From the NCBI GenBank assembly GCA_022821065.1, contig JAJEEK010000083.1, forward strand, positions 1 to 33,413: a stretch of 33,413 nucleotides of DNA, read 5' to 3'. The position numbers and the translations under genes were made by a program. Origin of the DNA: Candidatus Poribacteria bacterium (GTDB lineage Bacteria > Poribacteria > WGA-4E > WGA-3G). Numbering within the stretch: the first letter of the stretch is position 1; each line of letters starts with the position of its first letter. Positions 15,307 through 24,772 of the stretch are shown piece after piece. The notes under the pieces were generated by a model that was not told the origin of the DNA, did no database searches, and saw nothing but the letters and a program-made list of their open reading frames with translations.

Positions 15307-16086
15307 ATGAAATCCATTATAACTTGCTTAGCCCTCATCACCATTAGTCTAACTTTCGCAGTCTACGCACACGCGAAACTCGACCTTGAAACAGCAAGAG
15401 GGATTTGGCTACTCGATGAAGGTAAAGACGACGTTATCAACGATAGTTCTGGAAACGAGAATCATGGTGAACTTCAAGGCGGAGAATGGGTCAAAGGTCC
15501 TGATGGACCTGCCCTCAGTTTAAACGGGCAAAATGATCGGGTTATCATTCCTGATTCCGACAGCCTGTATCTCGAAGAGGCGTGGACAATTACTTCATGG
15601 GTGTATGTCAACAAATCCGAAAACGGGTATGGGCATATTCTCGGAAAAAGACCCGCAAATGGGACGATAGCCAATTACGCATTCAGAACAAGCAGCACAG
15701 GGACTGGCTGGGAAGCTTACTTTGCACGGGATGGTTGGAAAGGGGCTTGGGGACAAGGAAACGTGAAGAAAGATGAATGGTTATATATGACCGCAACCTA
15801 CGACGCAAAGGATACCATTAAAATCTACGAGAATGGTGTCGAAATCGGCTCTGTTGGCGGGATGGGTAAACCCGGTCCGCGCAATGACACCGATGTCAAT
15901 ATCGGGGGTTGGACACAAAACACTTCGGAGACCCTCGACGGTATACTCTATGAGGTCGCACTCTTTGATGTCGCCTTGGCAGAAGATGACATAAACAATT
16001 TGATGGAAAATGGATTAGAAACACTCTTGGCTGTCGAACCTTCTGGCAAACTCACAACCACGTGGGCAGGCATCAAATCACGGTAA
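15307..16086 (+). CDS. Secreted LamG-domain protein, tandem paralogue
   Basis: The product has 259 residues from the ATG at 15307, which has AGGAGGG just upstream; the open frame extends to 15214 but has no ribosome site there and would hide the signal peptide. The signal peptide (MKSIITCLALITISLTFAV then YAHA), the LamG domain and the C-terminal VEPSGKLTTTWAGIKSR match the preceding gene almost throughout, with changes such as DGDGNV to GKDDVI. The two genes lie 106 bases apart and are clearly a recent tandem duplication. Both copies keep a full frame, so both are likely expressed. The role is as for the first copy: a secreted, possibly glycan-binding protein. Confidence 0.85.
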   Translation: MKSIITCLALITISLTFAVYAHAKLDLETARGIWLLDEGKDDVINDSSGNENHGELQGGEWVKGPDGPALSLNGQNDRVIIPDSDSLYLEEAWTITSWVYVNKSENGYGHILGKRPANGTIANYAFRTSSTGTGWEAYFARDGWKGAWGQGNVKKDEWLYMTATYDAKDTIKIYENGVEIGSVGGMGKPGPRNDTDVNIGGWTQNTSETLDGILYEVALFDVALAEDDINNLMENGLETLLAVEPSGKLTTTWAGIKSR

Positions 16087-16210
16087 AAAGTCATCAAGTT
16101 GCGTGGCGTCGATACATCATTTCACAACCTACGACACGCAACTTGTACATATTATCATAGCAACACCTTCACCTGGTCTAACACTACCATACGCCAAGCA
16201 CGGAAATATT

Positions 16211-17485
16211 ATGACAAAATTGCCTAATATACTCCTCATTCTCGCTGACGACCACGGCTACGGCGATATTTCAGCACACGACGGACCCTCAATCCAGACA
16301 CCAAACATTGACAGAATTGCGACAAACGGCACGCGGTTCACCCGATTTTACGCGAACTCCTCCGTCTGTTCACCAAGTCGCGCGTCTCTAATGACCGGAC
16401 GCTACCCGGACAGGGTCGGTGTACCGGGTGTGATTCGGACGCACCCAGAAAACAACTGGGGCTACTTTCGAAAGGACGCAACCACGCTTCCGTCAGCGTT
16501 GAAGCAGAAAGATTATCGAACCGCACTCATCGGGAAATGGCACCTCGGACTCGAGCCCGAGAATCACCCTTGTAAACGCGGATTCGACCACTTTCACGGT
16601 TTCCTCGGCGATATGATGGATGACTACTACACACACCTCCGACACGACATAAACTATATGCGGCACGGTTTTGATACCATCGACCCCAGAGGACACGCAA
16701 CAGATCTATTTTCAGATTGGAGCACATCGTTCATTCGGGCGCAATCGCAATCGGAACCATTTTTCCTTTACCTCGCCTACAACGCACCACACACGCCCAT
16801 CCAACCGCCTGATGAATGGATCGCACGCGTACAAGAACGTGAACCCGATATTTCGCCACAACGCGCAAAATACGTAGCACTCGTTGAGCACATGGATGCC
16901 GGTATCGGACGGGTACTTGACACACTTGAGAAAACTGATCAACTCTCTAATACACTCGTCATCTACACATCCGACAACGGCGGACAAATGAACGTCGGTG
17001 CTCACAACGGGCCCCTACGCGGACAAAAAGGACAGATGTACGAAGGCGGTATCCGAGTCCCAACCTGTGCAATGTGGCCCGGGTACATCCAAGACGGATA
17101 TGTCACAGATCAGGTCGCCCTGCTTATGGATATCTTCCCAACCGTCTGTGAGGTGGCTGGCGCACCGATTCCCGACGAAATCGAAGGATGTTCAATCTGG
17201 CAGACGCTCCAAGGCGAACAGCAAGACTTCTCAGAACGTATCCTCTACTGGTTGCGGAGAGAAGGCGGACAACAGTTTCTCGGACAGTGCCAACACGCCA
17301 TTCGGCGCGGAGACATCAAATTGCTACATAATAGACCTTTTGAACCGTTGGAACTCTATAACCTCGCAAACGACCCACTGGAAACAACGGATAACGCACA
17401 AACACAGAAGGCTCTCTTCAGAGAAATGAGTCAACTTCTTCAAGCGGAGACACAGAAGGCAGGCAATATACCGTGGCAAAGATAA
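16211..17485 (+). CDS. Formylglycine-dependent sulfatase
   Basis: The 424-residue product starts at the ATG at 16211 (MTKLPNILLILADDHGYGD); the frame extends to 16103 but the added 36 residues do not look like sulfatase. The signature C53-S-P-S-R57 (CSPSRASLMTGR) holds the cysteine converted to formylglycine by an activating enzyme. D13-D14, GKWHLG, and the late SDNGG complete the metal and sulfate-binding set. Sulfatases hydrolyse sulfate esters of sugars or phenols. No signal peptide is visible, so it is probably cytoplasmic and would act on imported sulfated sugars, though arylsulfatases are often exported. With GH95 and mannonate dehydratase nearby, a sulfated fucan or glycosaminoglycan-like substrate is plausible. 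Confidence 0.88.
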   Translation: MTKLPNILLILADDHGYGDISAHDGPSIQTPNIDRIATNGTRFTRFYANSSVCSPSRASLMTGRYPDRVGVPGVIRTHPENNWGYFRKDATTLPSALKQKDYRTALIGKWHLGLEPENHPCKRGFDHFHGFLGDMMDDYYTHLRHDINYMRHGFDTIDPRGHATDLFSDWSTSFIRAQSQSEPFFLYLAYNAPHTPIQPPDEWIARVQEREPDISPQRAKYVALVEHMDAGIGRVLDTLEKTDQLSNTLVIYTSDNGGQMNVGAHNGPLRGQKGQMYEGGIRVPTCAMWPGYIQDGYVTDQVALLMDIFPTVCEVAGAPIPDEIEGCSIWQTLQGEQQDFSERILYWLRREGGQQFLGQCQHAIRRGDIKLLHNRPFEPLELYNLANDPLETTDNAQTQKALFREMSQLLQAETQKAGNIPWQR

Positions 17486-17561
17486 GCGCAACCTTAAAGT
17501 TAAGATAGTAATTTAGACAATACGAAAAAATGAACACCTACATTAAAAGGAGGACGCTGTT

Positions 17562-18446
17562 TTGAGTGAAGAAAAAAATGGAATTGGAACAGCAGAATCT
17601 GAGGACGCTCTCGACACACGCGATAATCTCCACGGAGTCAAGCAGATCGAAAAATACGGCTATACTTCCCTGCACGATGCAGCACGCGATAACAACTATA
17701 GAGCCGTAAAGGCACTTTTAGAAAACGGTGCCAACATCAATGCCAAGGACGAATACGGTTATCCGCCGCTGCATTGGGCTGCATGGCACAATGCGTACGA
17801 AGCCGCAACTGTTTTGTTAGAAAACGGTGCTGATGTCAACGGAAAAAACGATAAAGATTTTACCGCTTTACACTGGACAGCGTGGAATAACGCCCATGAA
17901 ACAGCAGTCATCCTTCTCGAAAATAGAGCAGATCCAAACGCCCGAAACGAAGATGGTGATACGCCACTCCACTGGGCTGCATGGCGCAACGTCTATGAAG
18001 CAAATGGGACATCGTTTGAAAATAACCAAAATATCAATCCGAGAAACAAGTCCGGTTACACCCTCCTTCATTGGGCTGCATGGCGCAACGCCTATAAAAC
18101 AACCGTCGTTCTACTCGAAAACGGCGCAGAGGTAAACGCAGCGAATAATAACGGCCACACGCCGCTTCACATCGCAGCAGAGGATAATACTTCCGAAGTC
18201 GCAACGGTCTTACTAAAAAACGGGGCAGAGGTGAATAAAAAAGACCATTACGGCGATACACCCCTGCATATCGCAGCAGCGCACAATGCATCCGAAACAG
18301 CAATCGTACTACTTGATAACGGGGCAGATCGCAGCGCAGCGAACGATAACGATCAGACACCATTGCACCTCGCAGCAGAAATAAAGGCACACGAAACCGT
18401 CAAAGTACTATGTGATTACCTCGAAAAAAAAGGATGGTCATGGTAA
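17562..18446 (+). CDS. Ankyrin-repeat protein
   Basis: The 294-residue protein starts with TTG preceded by AGGAGG at 8 nt. After about 30 residues it is made of eight ankyrin repeats of 33 residues, each with the GxTPLHxAA helix-turn pattern and LLENGAxVNA loops; several share an unusual LHWAAW core, pointing to internal duplication. The fourth repeat (NGTSFENNQNINPRNKSG) has a degenerate second helix. Neither a signal peptide nor a membrane segment is seen. Ankyrin repeats are protein-binding scaffolds common in eukaryotes and enriched in host-associated bacteria; in sponge symbionts they have been proposed to affect phagocytosis. Whether this one is secreted cannot be told. Confidence 0.9.
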   Translation: MSEEKNGIGTAESEDALDTRDNLHGVKQIEKYGYTSLHDAARDNNYRAVKALLENGANINAKDEYGYPPLHWAAWHNAYEAATVLLENGADVNGKNDKDFTALHWTAWNNAHETAVILLENRADPNARNEDGDTPLHWAAWRNVYEANGTSFENNQNINPRNKSGYTLLHWAAWRNAYKTTVVLLENGAEVNAANNNGHTPLHIAAEDNTSEVATVLLKNGAEVNKKDHYGDTPLHIAAAHNASETAIVLLDNGADRSAANDNDQTPLHLAAEIKAHETVKVLCDYLEKKGWSW

Positions 18447-19015
18447 ATAGCTGCCTCTCGAAATAATAATAATAGGACACGCAACAGTTTCAGAATTCCC
18501 TTACATCTGAATATCTACTTTTCATGGACAATATGCCCCTTTTCTGCTAAACTTAATCCGCCCTATGACAACATCATCATATCAATATCAGAATAACATA
18601 TTACACAACAACGATTTTTAACAGAACTTACGCAAACCTACTGTATACAGGGTTTGTAACACCGTCCAGTGCTTTATTATGTAACGACTTACGAAAAAAT
18701 GCGTAAATCGTACCTATAATAACGTGCGTTTGATATAAGAAATTGATTCATCACGTAGGTTCAATTGAACGAAAGGGCCATCTATTATAACAGCCAAAAC
18801 GCCTAACTTTGCGCCAGCAGAGCAACATGCCTATAGTCATCATCCTATTCAACGTTTCCGCTCCAGAGAAATCGCCTGTGCCGCTACCACCCATAGCATG
18901 CCTCTGAACGCCGGAATCTATTCATCATTAAGTTAACCATAGGCGTGATATCTCGTGGCAAAATCTCCCTGATCGCTATATCAAACCCACACTAAAACCA
19001 GTGGAGACGCTATGA
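18447..19015. other. Non-coding region with TIR-like fragments
   Basis: No gene is seen in 569 bases. AGAACTTACGCA (18623-18634) is the same 12-mer as the right terminal repeat of the MITE-like element at 31604-31945, and an inverted TGCGTAAATC (18700-18709) lies 66 bases on, so a remnant of a related short mobile element is likely. The stretch before the GH95 gene contains TATAAC (18785-18790), but no convincing -35 box at proper spacing. Confidence 0.35.
18623..18709. repeat. Possible decayed MITE fragment
   Basis: AGAACTTACGCA at 18623 and the inverted TGCGTAAATC ending at 18709 frame 87 bases, and a second direct CGACTTACG is at 18685. The ends match those of the larger element at 31604-31945. 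Terminal matches are partial, so the call is weak. Confidence 0.3.
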
Positions 19016-21313
19016 ATGACAAACACAAATAACCTTGTTTTATGGTATCAGAAACCTGCCAAAGCATGGACAGATGCACTCCCCGTTGGAAATGGGAAAC
19101 TCGGTGCCATGGTATTTGGCGGTGTAGCACGCGAACGCATCCAACTTAACGAAGAAACCCTTTGGGACGGAGGTCCGCGCGATACCAATAACCCGAAAGC
19201 CTTGGAAGCACTCCCAAAAGTTCAACAACTGCTCTTTGAAGATAACAATGAAGAAGCGACGAAACTTGCCAGCGAAACAATGCTCGGTGTCCCAGAACGC
19301 ATCAAATCCTATCAGTCATTGGGCGATCTGTTTCTCGATTTCTCACACGATGGTGTCACACATTACCGCCGCGAACTCAACCTAAACACTGGTATTGCAA
19401 AGACGACCTATCAATGCGGCGATGTCAACTTCACCAGAGAAGTCTTTGTGACAGCAGTAGATAACCTCATCGTCGTCAGAATCGAATCCGATATGGATGG
19501 ACAAGTCGCTTTCGATATGACGATGACCCGTGAACAGGATGCTGACGTTGAAGCAATTGCCGCCAATATCCTCCGACTCGACGGACAGTGCGGCGATGAC
19601 GGCGTCCGCTTCTCGGCTTATGTACAGGTCGATACCCGAGGCGGAAAAGTTGAATCCAAAGGCGATAGCCTCTCTATCACAGGCGCGAATGCCGCCACAT
19701 TTTTTCTTTCCGCCGCAACAAGCTACGTCAACCAGACGGATATGGATGGAAACCCACACGCGCTTTGTGAAGATTACCTGGCACATATTGATACAAAACC
19801 TTATGCAGCCATCCGAGCGGACCACATCGCAGAGCACCAATCTCTCTTCCAACGTGTTGACTTAGACCTCGGCTCCACAAACGCAGAAAGTCTCCCTACC
19901 GATGAACGGCTAAACGCAGTTAAAGAAGGCACGTCAGACCCAGGGCTCGTCGCCCTCTACTTCCAATACGGACGCTACCTGCTAATGGGTAGCTCACGAC
20001 CCGGATGCCTACCCGCCAACCTCCAAGGCATCTGGAACGAACACATGAACGCACCTTGGAACAGCGACTTCCATACCAACATCAACCTTCAGATGAACTA
20101 CTGGGTCCCCGAAATCTGTAACCTTCCAGAATGCCACACACCGCTCTTCGACTACATGGACACGCTCGTTGAACCCGGAAATCGGACAGCAAAAATCCAT
20201 TACGGTGCCGACGGTTGGGTGGTCCACCATCTCTCTGATGTATGGGGGTTCACAACGCCTGCTGATGGCATCTGGGGTATTTGGCCCGTAGGTGCCGCAT
20301 GGCTATGCGAACACGTTTGGGAACACTACCTCTTCGGTGGAGATAAAGATTTTCTTAAAAAGCAGGGATACCCACTCATGAAAGGTGCAGCGCGTTTTAT
20401 ACTCGATTTCCTTGTTGAAGCACCGGAAGGTACTCCCTTCGCCGGTAAACTCGTTACAAACCCATCGCACTCACCCGAAAACAGTTTCCTGAAACCAGAC
20501 GGCAACCGATCCCTGTTCACTTATGCAGCAACGATGGACCTGGAAATTATCCATGAACTCTTCACCAACTGCATCGCTTGCATCGATGTACTCGGAGAAG
20601 ATCCCGAATTTCGTGATGAGTTGCTCTCTGCCCTCAAACGGCTTGCGCCGCTCCAGATTAGCGAAAAAACAGGACGGTTACAAGAATGGGTGTTCGACTA
20701 CGACGAACCCGAACCCGGACATCGGCACATGTCGCACATGTACGGACTCCACCCGAGTTGTCAGATTACACTACGCGGCACACCAGAATTGGCGGCGGCA
20801 GCAAAAAAATCGTTAGAATATCGACTGGCACACGGCGGTGGACATACCGGATGGAGCCGCGCATGGCTCATCAACTTCTGGGCACGACTCGAAGATGCCG
20901 AAGAAGCATATACCCACCTACAAGCACTGCTGGCGAAATGCACTTTGACGAACCTCTTTGATACACACCCACCCTTCCAAATTGACGGCAACTTCGGCGG
21001 GGTCTCCGGCATCGCAGAGATGCTGTTGCAAAGCCACGCAGGTGAAATTCATCTACTCCCAACACTCCCGAAAGCGTGGCGCACCGGACATATTAGCGGC
21101 CTGCGCGCACGCGGTGGATTCGTCGTCGATATGGCATGGGAAAATGGAAAACTCACCGAGGCATGGATTCACTCCACACTCGGACAAGGCTGCACCGTCC
21201 GAACAGCCGCAACCGTTACCGTGACATGCAACGACGCATCTGTCGAAACAGAGCAAGCAGATTCAGTCATAAGGTTTGGAACAGAGGCAGGAAAAACGTA
21301 TACTCTGGCGTAA
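19016..21313 (+). CDS. GH95 family alpha-L-fucosidase
   Basis: The 765-residue protein matches glycoside hydrolase family 95 (inverting alpha-L-fucosidases, some acting on alpha-L-galactose). The N-terminal beta domain begins [20 protein letters not shown] and includes [14 protein letters not shown]. In the alpha/alpha barrel, the catalytic asparagine region is [14 protein letters not shown] and the general acid region is [20 protein letters not shown]. The C-terminal beta domain ends near EAGKTYTLA. The ATG at 19016 follows GGAG at 9 nt. No signal peptide is seen, so it probably works in the cytoplasm on imported fucosylated oligosaccharides. It converges on the methyltransferase gene with a gap of 6 bases. 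Confidence 0.9.
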   Translation: MTNTNNLVLWYQKPAKAWTDALPVGNGKLGAMVFGGVARERIQLNEETLWDGGPRDTNNPKALEALPKVQQLLFEDNNEEATKLASETMLGVPERIKSYQSLGDLFLDFSHDGVTHYRRELNLNTGIAKTTYQCGDVNFTREVFVTAVDNLIVVRIESDMDGQVAFDMTMTREQDADVEAIAANILRLDGQCGDDGVRFSAYVQVDTRGGKVESKGDSLSITGANAATFFLSAATSYVNQTDMDGNPHALCEDYLAHIDTKPYAAIRADHIAEHQSLFQRVDLDLGSTNAESLPTDERLNAVKEGTSDPGLVALYFQYGRYLLMGSSRPGCLPANLQGIWNEHMNAPWNSDFHTNINLQMNYWVPEICNLPECHTPLFDYMDTLVEPGNRTAKIHYGADGWVVHHLSDVWGFTTPADGIWGIWPVGAAWLCEHVWEHYLFGGDKDFLKKQGYPLMKGAARFILDFLVEAPEGTPFAGKLVTNPSHSPENSFLKPDGNRSLFTYAATMDLEIIHELFTNCIACIDVLGEDPEFRDELLSALKRLAPLQISEKTGRLQEWVFDYDEPEPGHRHMSHMYGLHPSCQITLRGTPELAAAAKKSLEYRLAHGGGHTGWSRAWLINFWARLEDAEEAYTHLQALLAKCTLTNLFDTHPPFQIDGNFGGVSGIAEMLLQSHAGEIHLLPTLPKAWRTGHISGLRARGGFVVDMAWENGKLTEAWIHSTLGQGCTVRTAATVTVTCNDASVETEQADSVIRFGTEAGKTYTLA

Positions 21314-21319
21314 ATCTAT

Positions 21320-22243
21320 TCATATTGGCAAACGCATCTGATCGGTATACTCGTTAATCCGTTCGTTTGCCAATTCAATATATTTTTTCTCAATATCGTA
21401 ACCGATATAGTGCCTTTGCGATTTCAACGCACTTAGACACGTCGTACCACTCCCACAAAACGGATCCAAAACGACATCGCCAACGAAGGTGTATAACTGG
21501 ATTAACCGATGTGGCAGTTCCTCAGGAAAAGGCGCAGGGTGTCCGATACGTTTCGCTGAAACAGCAGGAAACGTCCAGACACTTTTCGTCCACGCTAAGA
21601 AATCTTCTTTGCTGATGGAGTTCTCTTTGTCGTCGCGCTTCCGAGAAAAGGAGTCCTTAGAAAAAACGAGGATGTATTCATGAACATCCCGCAACACCGG
21701 GTTCGCCGCCGACAACCAACTCCCCCACGCCGTTGAACTGCCCGCACTGGACGCTTTGTCCCAGATAATCTCACCCCGCATGTGGTAACCTATCGCCAGC
21801 ATGTCTTCTATAATATAACTATGCAACGGGATATACGGTTTACGTCCCAAATTGGCGATATTAATGCATGCCCTACCACCGGTGACCAATTTCTTATAGG
21901 TTTCGGCGAAAACAGCGTAGAGGAGCTCCCTATATTCCGCAAGCGACAGGTCTTCGTCGTATTCCTTCTTCGCATTGTAAGGCGGGGATGTAACCATCAG
22001 ATGGACACTATCATCTGGAATCTCGGACATCTGCGTACTGGACGCACAGTAAAGTCGATCAAGGTTTTCAGCAGGGACCAGGTTTTCTACCCATGTATCG
22101 GGTTCGGGGAGTTCTTGATCAGCATAAAGCCTGCTCCCATAAAACGCACTGGCATCGTGGTTGATTCTCCCCGGGGTCCCGAACGCGCTGGTTTGCGTAC
22201 CCCGCTTGCGAGATTCCGAACTCTCTTTACAATTATGTCCCAT
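21320..22243 (-). CDS. DNA methyltransferase, beta class (N4-cytosine or N6-adenine)
   Basis: The product has 307 residues from the ATG at 22243 (GGAG upstream); a GTG at 22258 is an alternative. Catalytic motif IV, TSPPYNAKKEY (from residue 85), precedes the SAM motif I, VVLDPFCGSGTT (about residues 257-268), the order of beta-class amino-methyltransferases. SPPY at the catalytic site is more common in N4-cytosine enzymes. A target-recognition region lies between the two. No restriction enzyme is adjacent, so it may be an orphan regulatory methyltransferase or belong to a split system. It lies 27 nt after the acetyltransferase gene on the same strand. The target sequence is unknown. Confidence 0.85.
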   Translation of the reverse strand: MGHNCKESSESRKRGTQTSAFGTPGRINHDASAFYGSRLYADQELPEPDTWVENLVPAENLDRLYCASSTQMSEIPDDSVHLMVTSPPYNAKKEYDEDLSLAEYRELLYAVFAETYKKLVTGGRACINIANLGRKPYIPLHSYIIEDMLAIGYHMRGEIIWDKASSAGSSTAWGSWLSAANPVLRDVHEYILVFSKDSFSRKRDDKENSISKEDFLAWTKSVWTFPAVSAKRIGHPAPFPEELPHRLIQLYTFVGDVVLDPFCGSGTTCLSALKSQRHYIGYDIEKKYIELANERINEYTDQMRLPI

Positions 22244-22269
22244 ATCCGCTCTCCGCACCTACCAAGTTC

Positions 22270-23487
22270 TCAATACTGATCCGAAGACGAAAAGATGACA
22301 TCACGTTTCGGGAACAGTACTCCCAAAAACGCCGAGACTTCCGCGGATACCGTAGCCTCCGAACTTATCTGCTCCCATCCGATTTCACCGAACAAAAGAT
22401 GCCAGAAATCCGCTTCGCTTAAATCTATCCCGAAGTCAACCGCATCCGCATCTTCAGGGACAACCTGCAGCGTTCCATTTCCATTGTACCGCAGCACCGC
22501 CTGCTGACCGTTGAGCATAGGCAATCGAACAGCGAGTGACGGGAACGTCTCTCCGGCATCCGCGATTCGCGACTCCCATCCAACGACAAGGCGACGCAAA
22601 AGTACCAACTGATCCACAGCATAAAGCATCATCTTCGACCGGTCTGTTTTGGTTACCAAACTATCACACGTCGCGATTAAACGTTCCGAAAACGGATGCC
22701 GAGACGGAAACTTGACCTCTATCTTCTCTACGCCGTGTGTTTCACACACCTCTAAAAGATGACACACGAGTGTATCCAAGACCTCTGGGGCATTTGGATT
22801 ATATCCGACCTCACGCACTTCGGCGCGCTTTCCGTCCACTTCATAGTTGAGATAGCCACTGATATTTCCATCCCGACGCGCGACGACCGTCGGAAGGACC
22901 CCTCGGATACGGCAGGGTGCCATATCCCAATAAGCGCGCGTCCGAGCAACAGTTCCGCTCTGTTCGGCATTCGCGATGTCGTACAACCCCGCCACGGCAT
23001 CTAAATCCGTTTCTACGTTAAAATCGGTGATCTGCCCCGCAGCCGAACCTGTCGAAGATACTGCTGAACTACACGATACGCTGAACCGGTGCATCGGAAA
23101 AGATGTCCATCCGAGTTGCGAATAAAATGCTTCGGGGATGATCGTAAAAAGCACACCGAGGTCGCCCCCGATTGTTTGTAGATAGCCGATAGTATCCCGC
23201 ATGAGCGCAGACGCGTACCCGACACCACGATAGTGCGGATGCGTACAGACACTGCCAATACCGCCCACCGTTACAAGCGACGCACCCATCCGGATCCGTC
23301 GTTCCCAGACGCGTAACGTCGATGCAATCCTGTCGTTCACTACAACTACCCGAGTTTGTGACGGACGATAACTGCTATCACCTTTTATATACTGCCAATA
23401 ACGTTCATGACTGTTCGCGTCAAACGCTATGCAGCTAAGTTCAATAACCTGTTCTAATTCTGATGCTCGCGCGCCTCTAATTTCCAT
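22270..23487 (-). CDS. GNAT family N-acetyltransferase (Eis-like)
   Basis: The 405-residue length and layout fit the Eis-like group: an N-terminal GNAT domain with the acetyl-CoA motif VCTHPHYRGVGYASALM (about residues 81-97), a second degenerate GNAT-like domain, and a C-terminal region (about 300-400) of SCP2-like type with GTLQVVPEDADAVDFGIDLS. Eis enzymes acetylate amino groups of aminoglycosides and of proteins. No signal peptide is present, so it is cytoplasmic. The start ATG is 22 nt after a purine-rich GGAGG. It is followed by the methyltransferase gene. The acceptor is not known. Confidence 0.8.
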   Translation of the reverse strand: MEIRGARASELEQVIELSCIAFDANSHERYWQYIKGDSSYRPSQTRVVVVNDRIASTLRVWERRIRMGASLVTVGGIGSVCTHPHYRGVGYASALMRDTIGYLQTIGGDLGVLFTIIPEAFYSQLGWTSFPMHRFSVSCSSAVSSTGSAAGQITDFNVETDLDAVAGLYDIANAEQSGTVARTRAYWDMAPCRIRGVLPTVVARRDGNISGYLNYEVDGKRAEVREVGYNPNAPEVLDTLVCHLLEVCETHGVEKIEVKFPSRHPFSERLIATCDSLVTKTDRSKMMLYAVDQLVLLRRLVVGWESRIADAGETFPSLAVRLPMLNGQQAVLRYNGNGTLQVVPEDADAVDFGIDLSEADFWHLLFGEIGWEQISSEATVSAEVSAFLGVLFPKRDVIFSSSDQY

Positions 23488-23699
23488 ATTTTTAACAATT
23501 GGGCCTCCGCTCCGATTTTTCCGTTGTCAAAATCGGGTTTTTGATAAGTTTCAACGGCATCCGTTATAACTATATACTTCTTAGACTGAGACTCCCAACC
23601 CCCCTGTGATAGAAAAAATTACAATTTCTGTGGTGTGTGCGATTTTTAGTAGGTACCCGTTCAACCCAACCTACAAGACTGCTACTAAAGAACGAAAAT
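23488..23699. other. Non-coding gap, nothing identified
   Basis: This 212-base AT-rich gap lies between the acetyltransferase start and the MDR dehydrogenase stop. Promoter-like pieces exist on the minus strand (TTGGGA, then TATATA), but spacing is not ideal. Confidence 0.4.
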
Positions 23700-24749
23700 C
23701 TACTGCATCGAAAAGATAACACCCAACGCTTCATTTGGCGTTTGAATCAATTTCTCACACGCCTCCGAGGCTTGATCAATCGGCACAACATCTGTAATCA
23801 ACGGTTGCACCTGAACCTTGCCTTCGGACATCAGTCGCAATGATAACGCTAAGTTACGTTGTGTCGGCCACGGAACGAACACCGGCGGATAATCCGCGCC
23901 GTGTTCATAAGCCTCATCGTGGTAGCCGGGTCCTGTGCGCGCCGCACTGATAACATCCACATTACCGAGTCCGGCTGCGAAACCGTGCGTTATGCTCGCA
24001 CCGCCAACGATGACAATACGCCCCATCTTGTGTGTATCGGGTGCCGTTTTGAGCGTCTCTCGAATCTGCTGGAACGCACTCGTCGCATCGCCACCGAAAG
24101 CGATGATCCCGCAATCCATGCCGTAACCGCCCGTGAATTCCTGCGCAATCGGAATCGGATCCGTCTCCGAAACGTTCACTGCGCGATGTATGCCAGCGTT
24201 CTCGGCAATACCTATCCGCAACGGTAACCGGTCTAACCCCATAACATAAGCACCCGCGGTTTTCGCTATCTGACACGCAAATTGACCGACGATACCCAAT
24301 CCCGCAACGACAACATTTTCACCGATACGGATACGTCCACGTTGCACCGCGTGCAACGCCGTTGCCGCAAGATGAACAGATGCCGCCTCCGCATAGGTAA
24401 CAGTATCGGGAATCTTCGCGCATAGGTTGTGCGGTATACACGCGGCTGTCGCGTGGAGCGCGTAGCCACCCCCCATACCTGCCACCCGATCACCGATAAC
24501 AAACTCGTCACAATCGCCTTCCGTACCGACGACGACACCGGCGTTCGTATACCCAAACGGACGTTGCCGCGCTTCAGAACCTGGACGCTCGCGTCGCCGC
24601 TTGACACCGCCGAGTTCCGTACCGGGACTGATCATCGACGCGTGAACCTCAACCAAGAGCTGTCCGGGTTTCGGCACAGGTGTCTCCTGTTCCTCCGTCC
24701 AGATACGTCCGGCTTCGTTCATCATCACAACTTTTCTTGTTTTACTCAT
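23700..24749 (-). CDS. Zinc-type (MDR superfamily) dehydrogenase
   Basis: The 349-residue product has the medium-chain dehydrogenase fold: N-terminal GroES-like domain (PKPGQLLVEVHASMISPGTE, residues about 26-45), FGYTNAGVVVG, and the Rossmann motif VVVAGLGIVGQFACQIAKT (about residues 144-162). The usual catalytic zinc cysteine early in the family is replaced by SPGTE, as in a subgroup active with sugar or tetrapyrrole alcohols, so zinc dependence is uncertain. The ATG is 24 nt after the stop of the methyltransferase-HNH gene, so it is probably the last gene of that operon. The substrate is unknown; many relatives in these genomes sit near Gfo/Idh enzymes. Confidence 0.82.
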   Translation of the reverse strand: MSKTRKVVMMNEAGRIWTEEQETPVPKPGQLLVEVHASMISPGTELGGVKRRRERPGSEARQRPFGYTNAGVVVGTEGDCDEFVIGDRVAGMGGGYALHATAACIPHNLCAKIPDTVTYAEAASVHLAATALHAVQRGRIRIGENVVVAGLGIVGQFACQIAKTAGAYVMGLDRLPLRIGIAENAGIHRAVNVSETDPIPIAQEFTGGYGMDCGIIAFGGDATSAFQQIRETLKTAPDTHKMGRIVIVGGASITHGFAAGLGNVDVISAARTGPGYHDEAYEHGADYPPVFVPWPTQRNLALSLRLMSEGKVQVQPLITDVVPIDQASEACEKLIQTPNEALGVIFSMQ

Positions 24750-24772
24750 AAATCGCTCTCCGCGTTTTTGAA

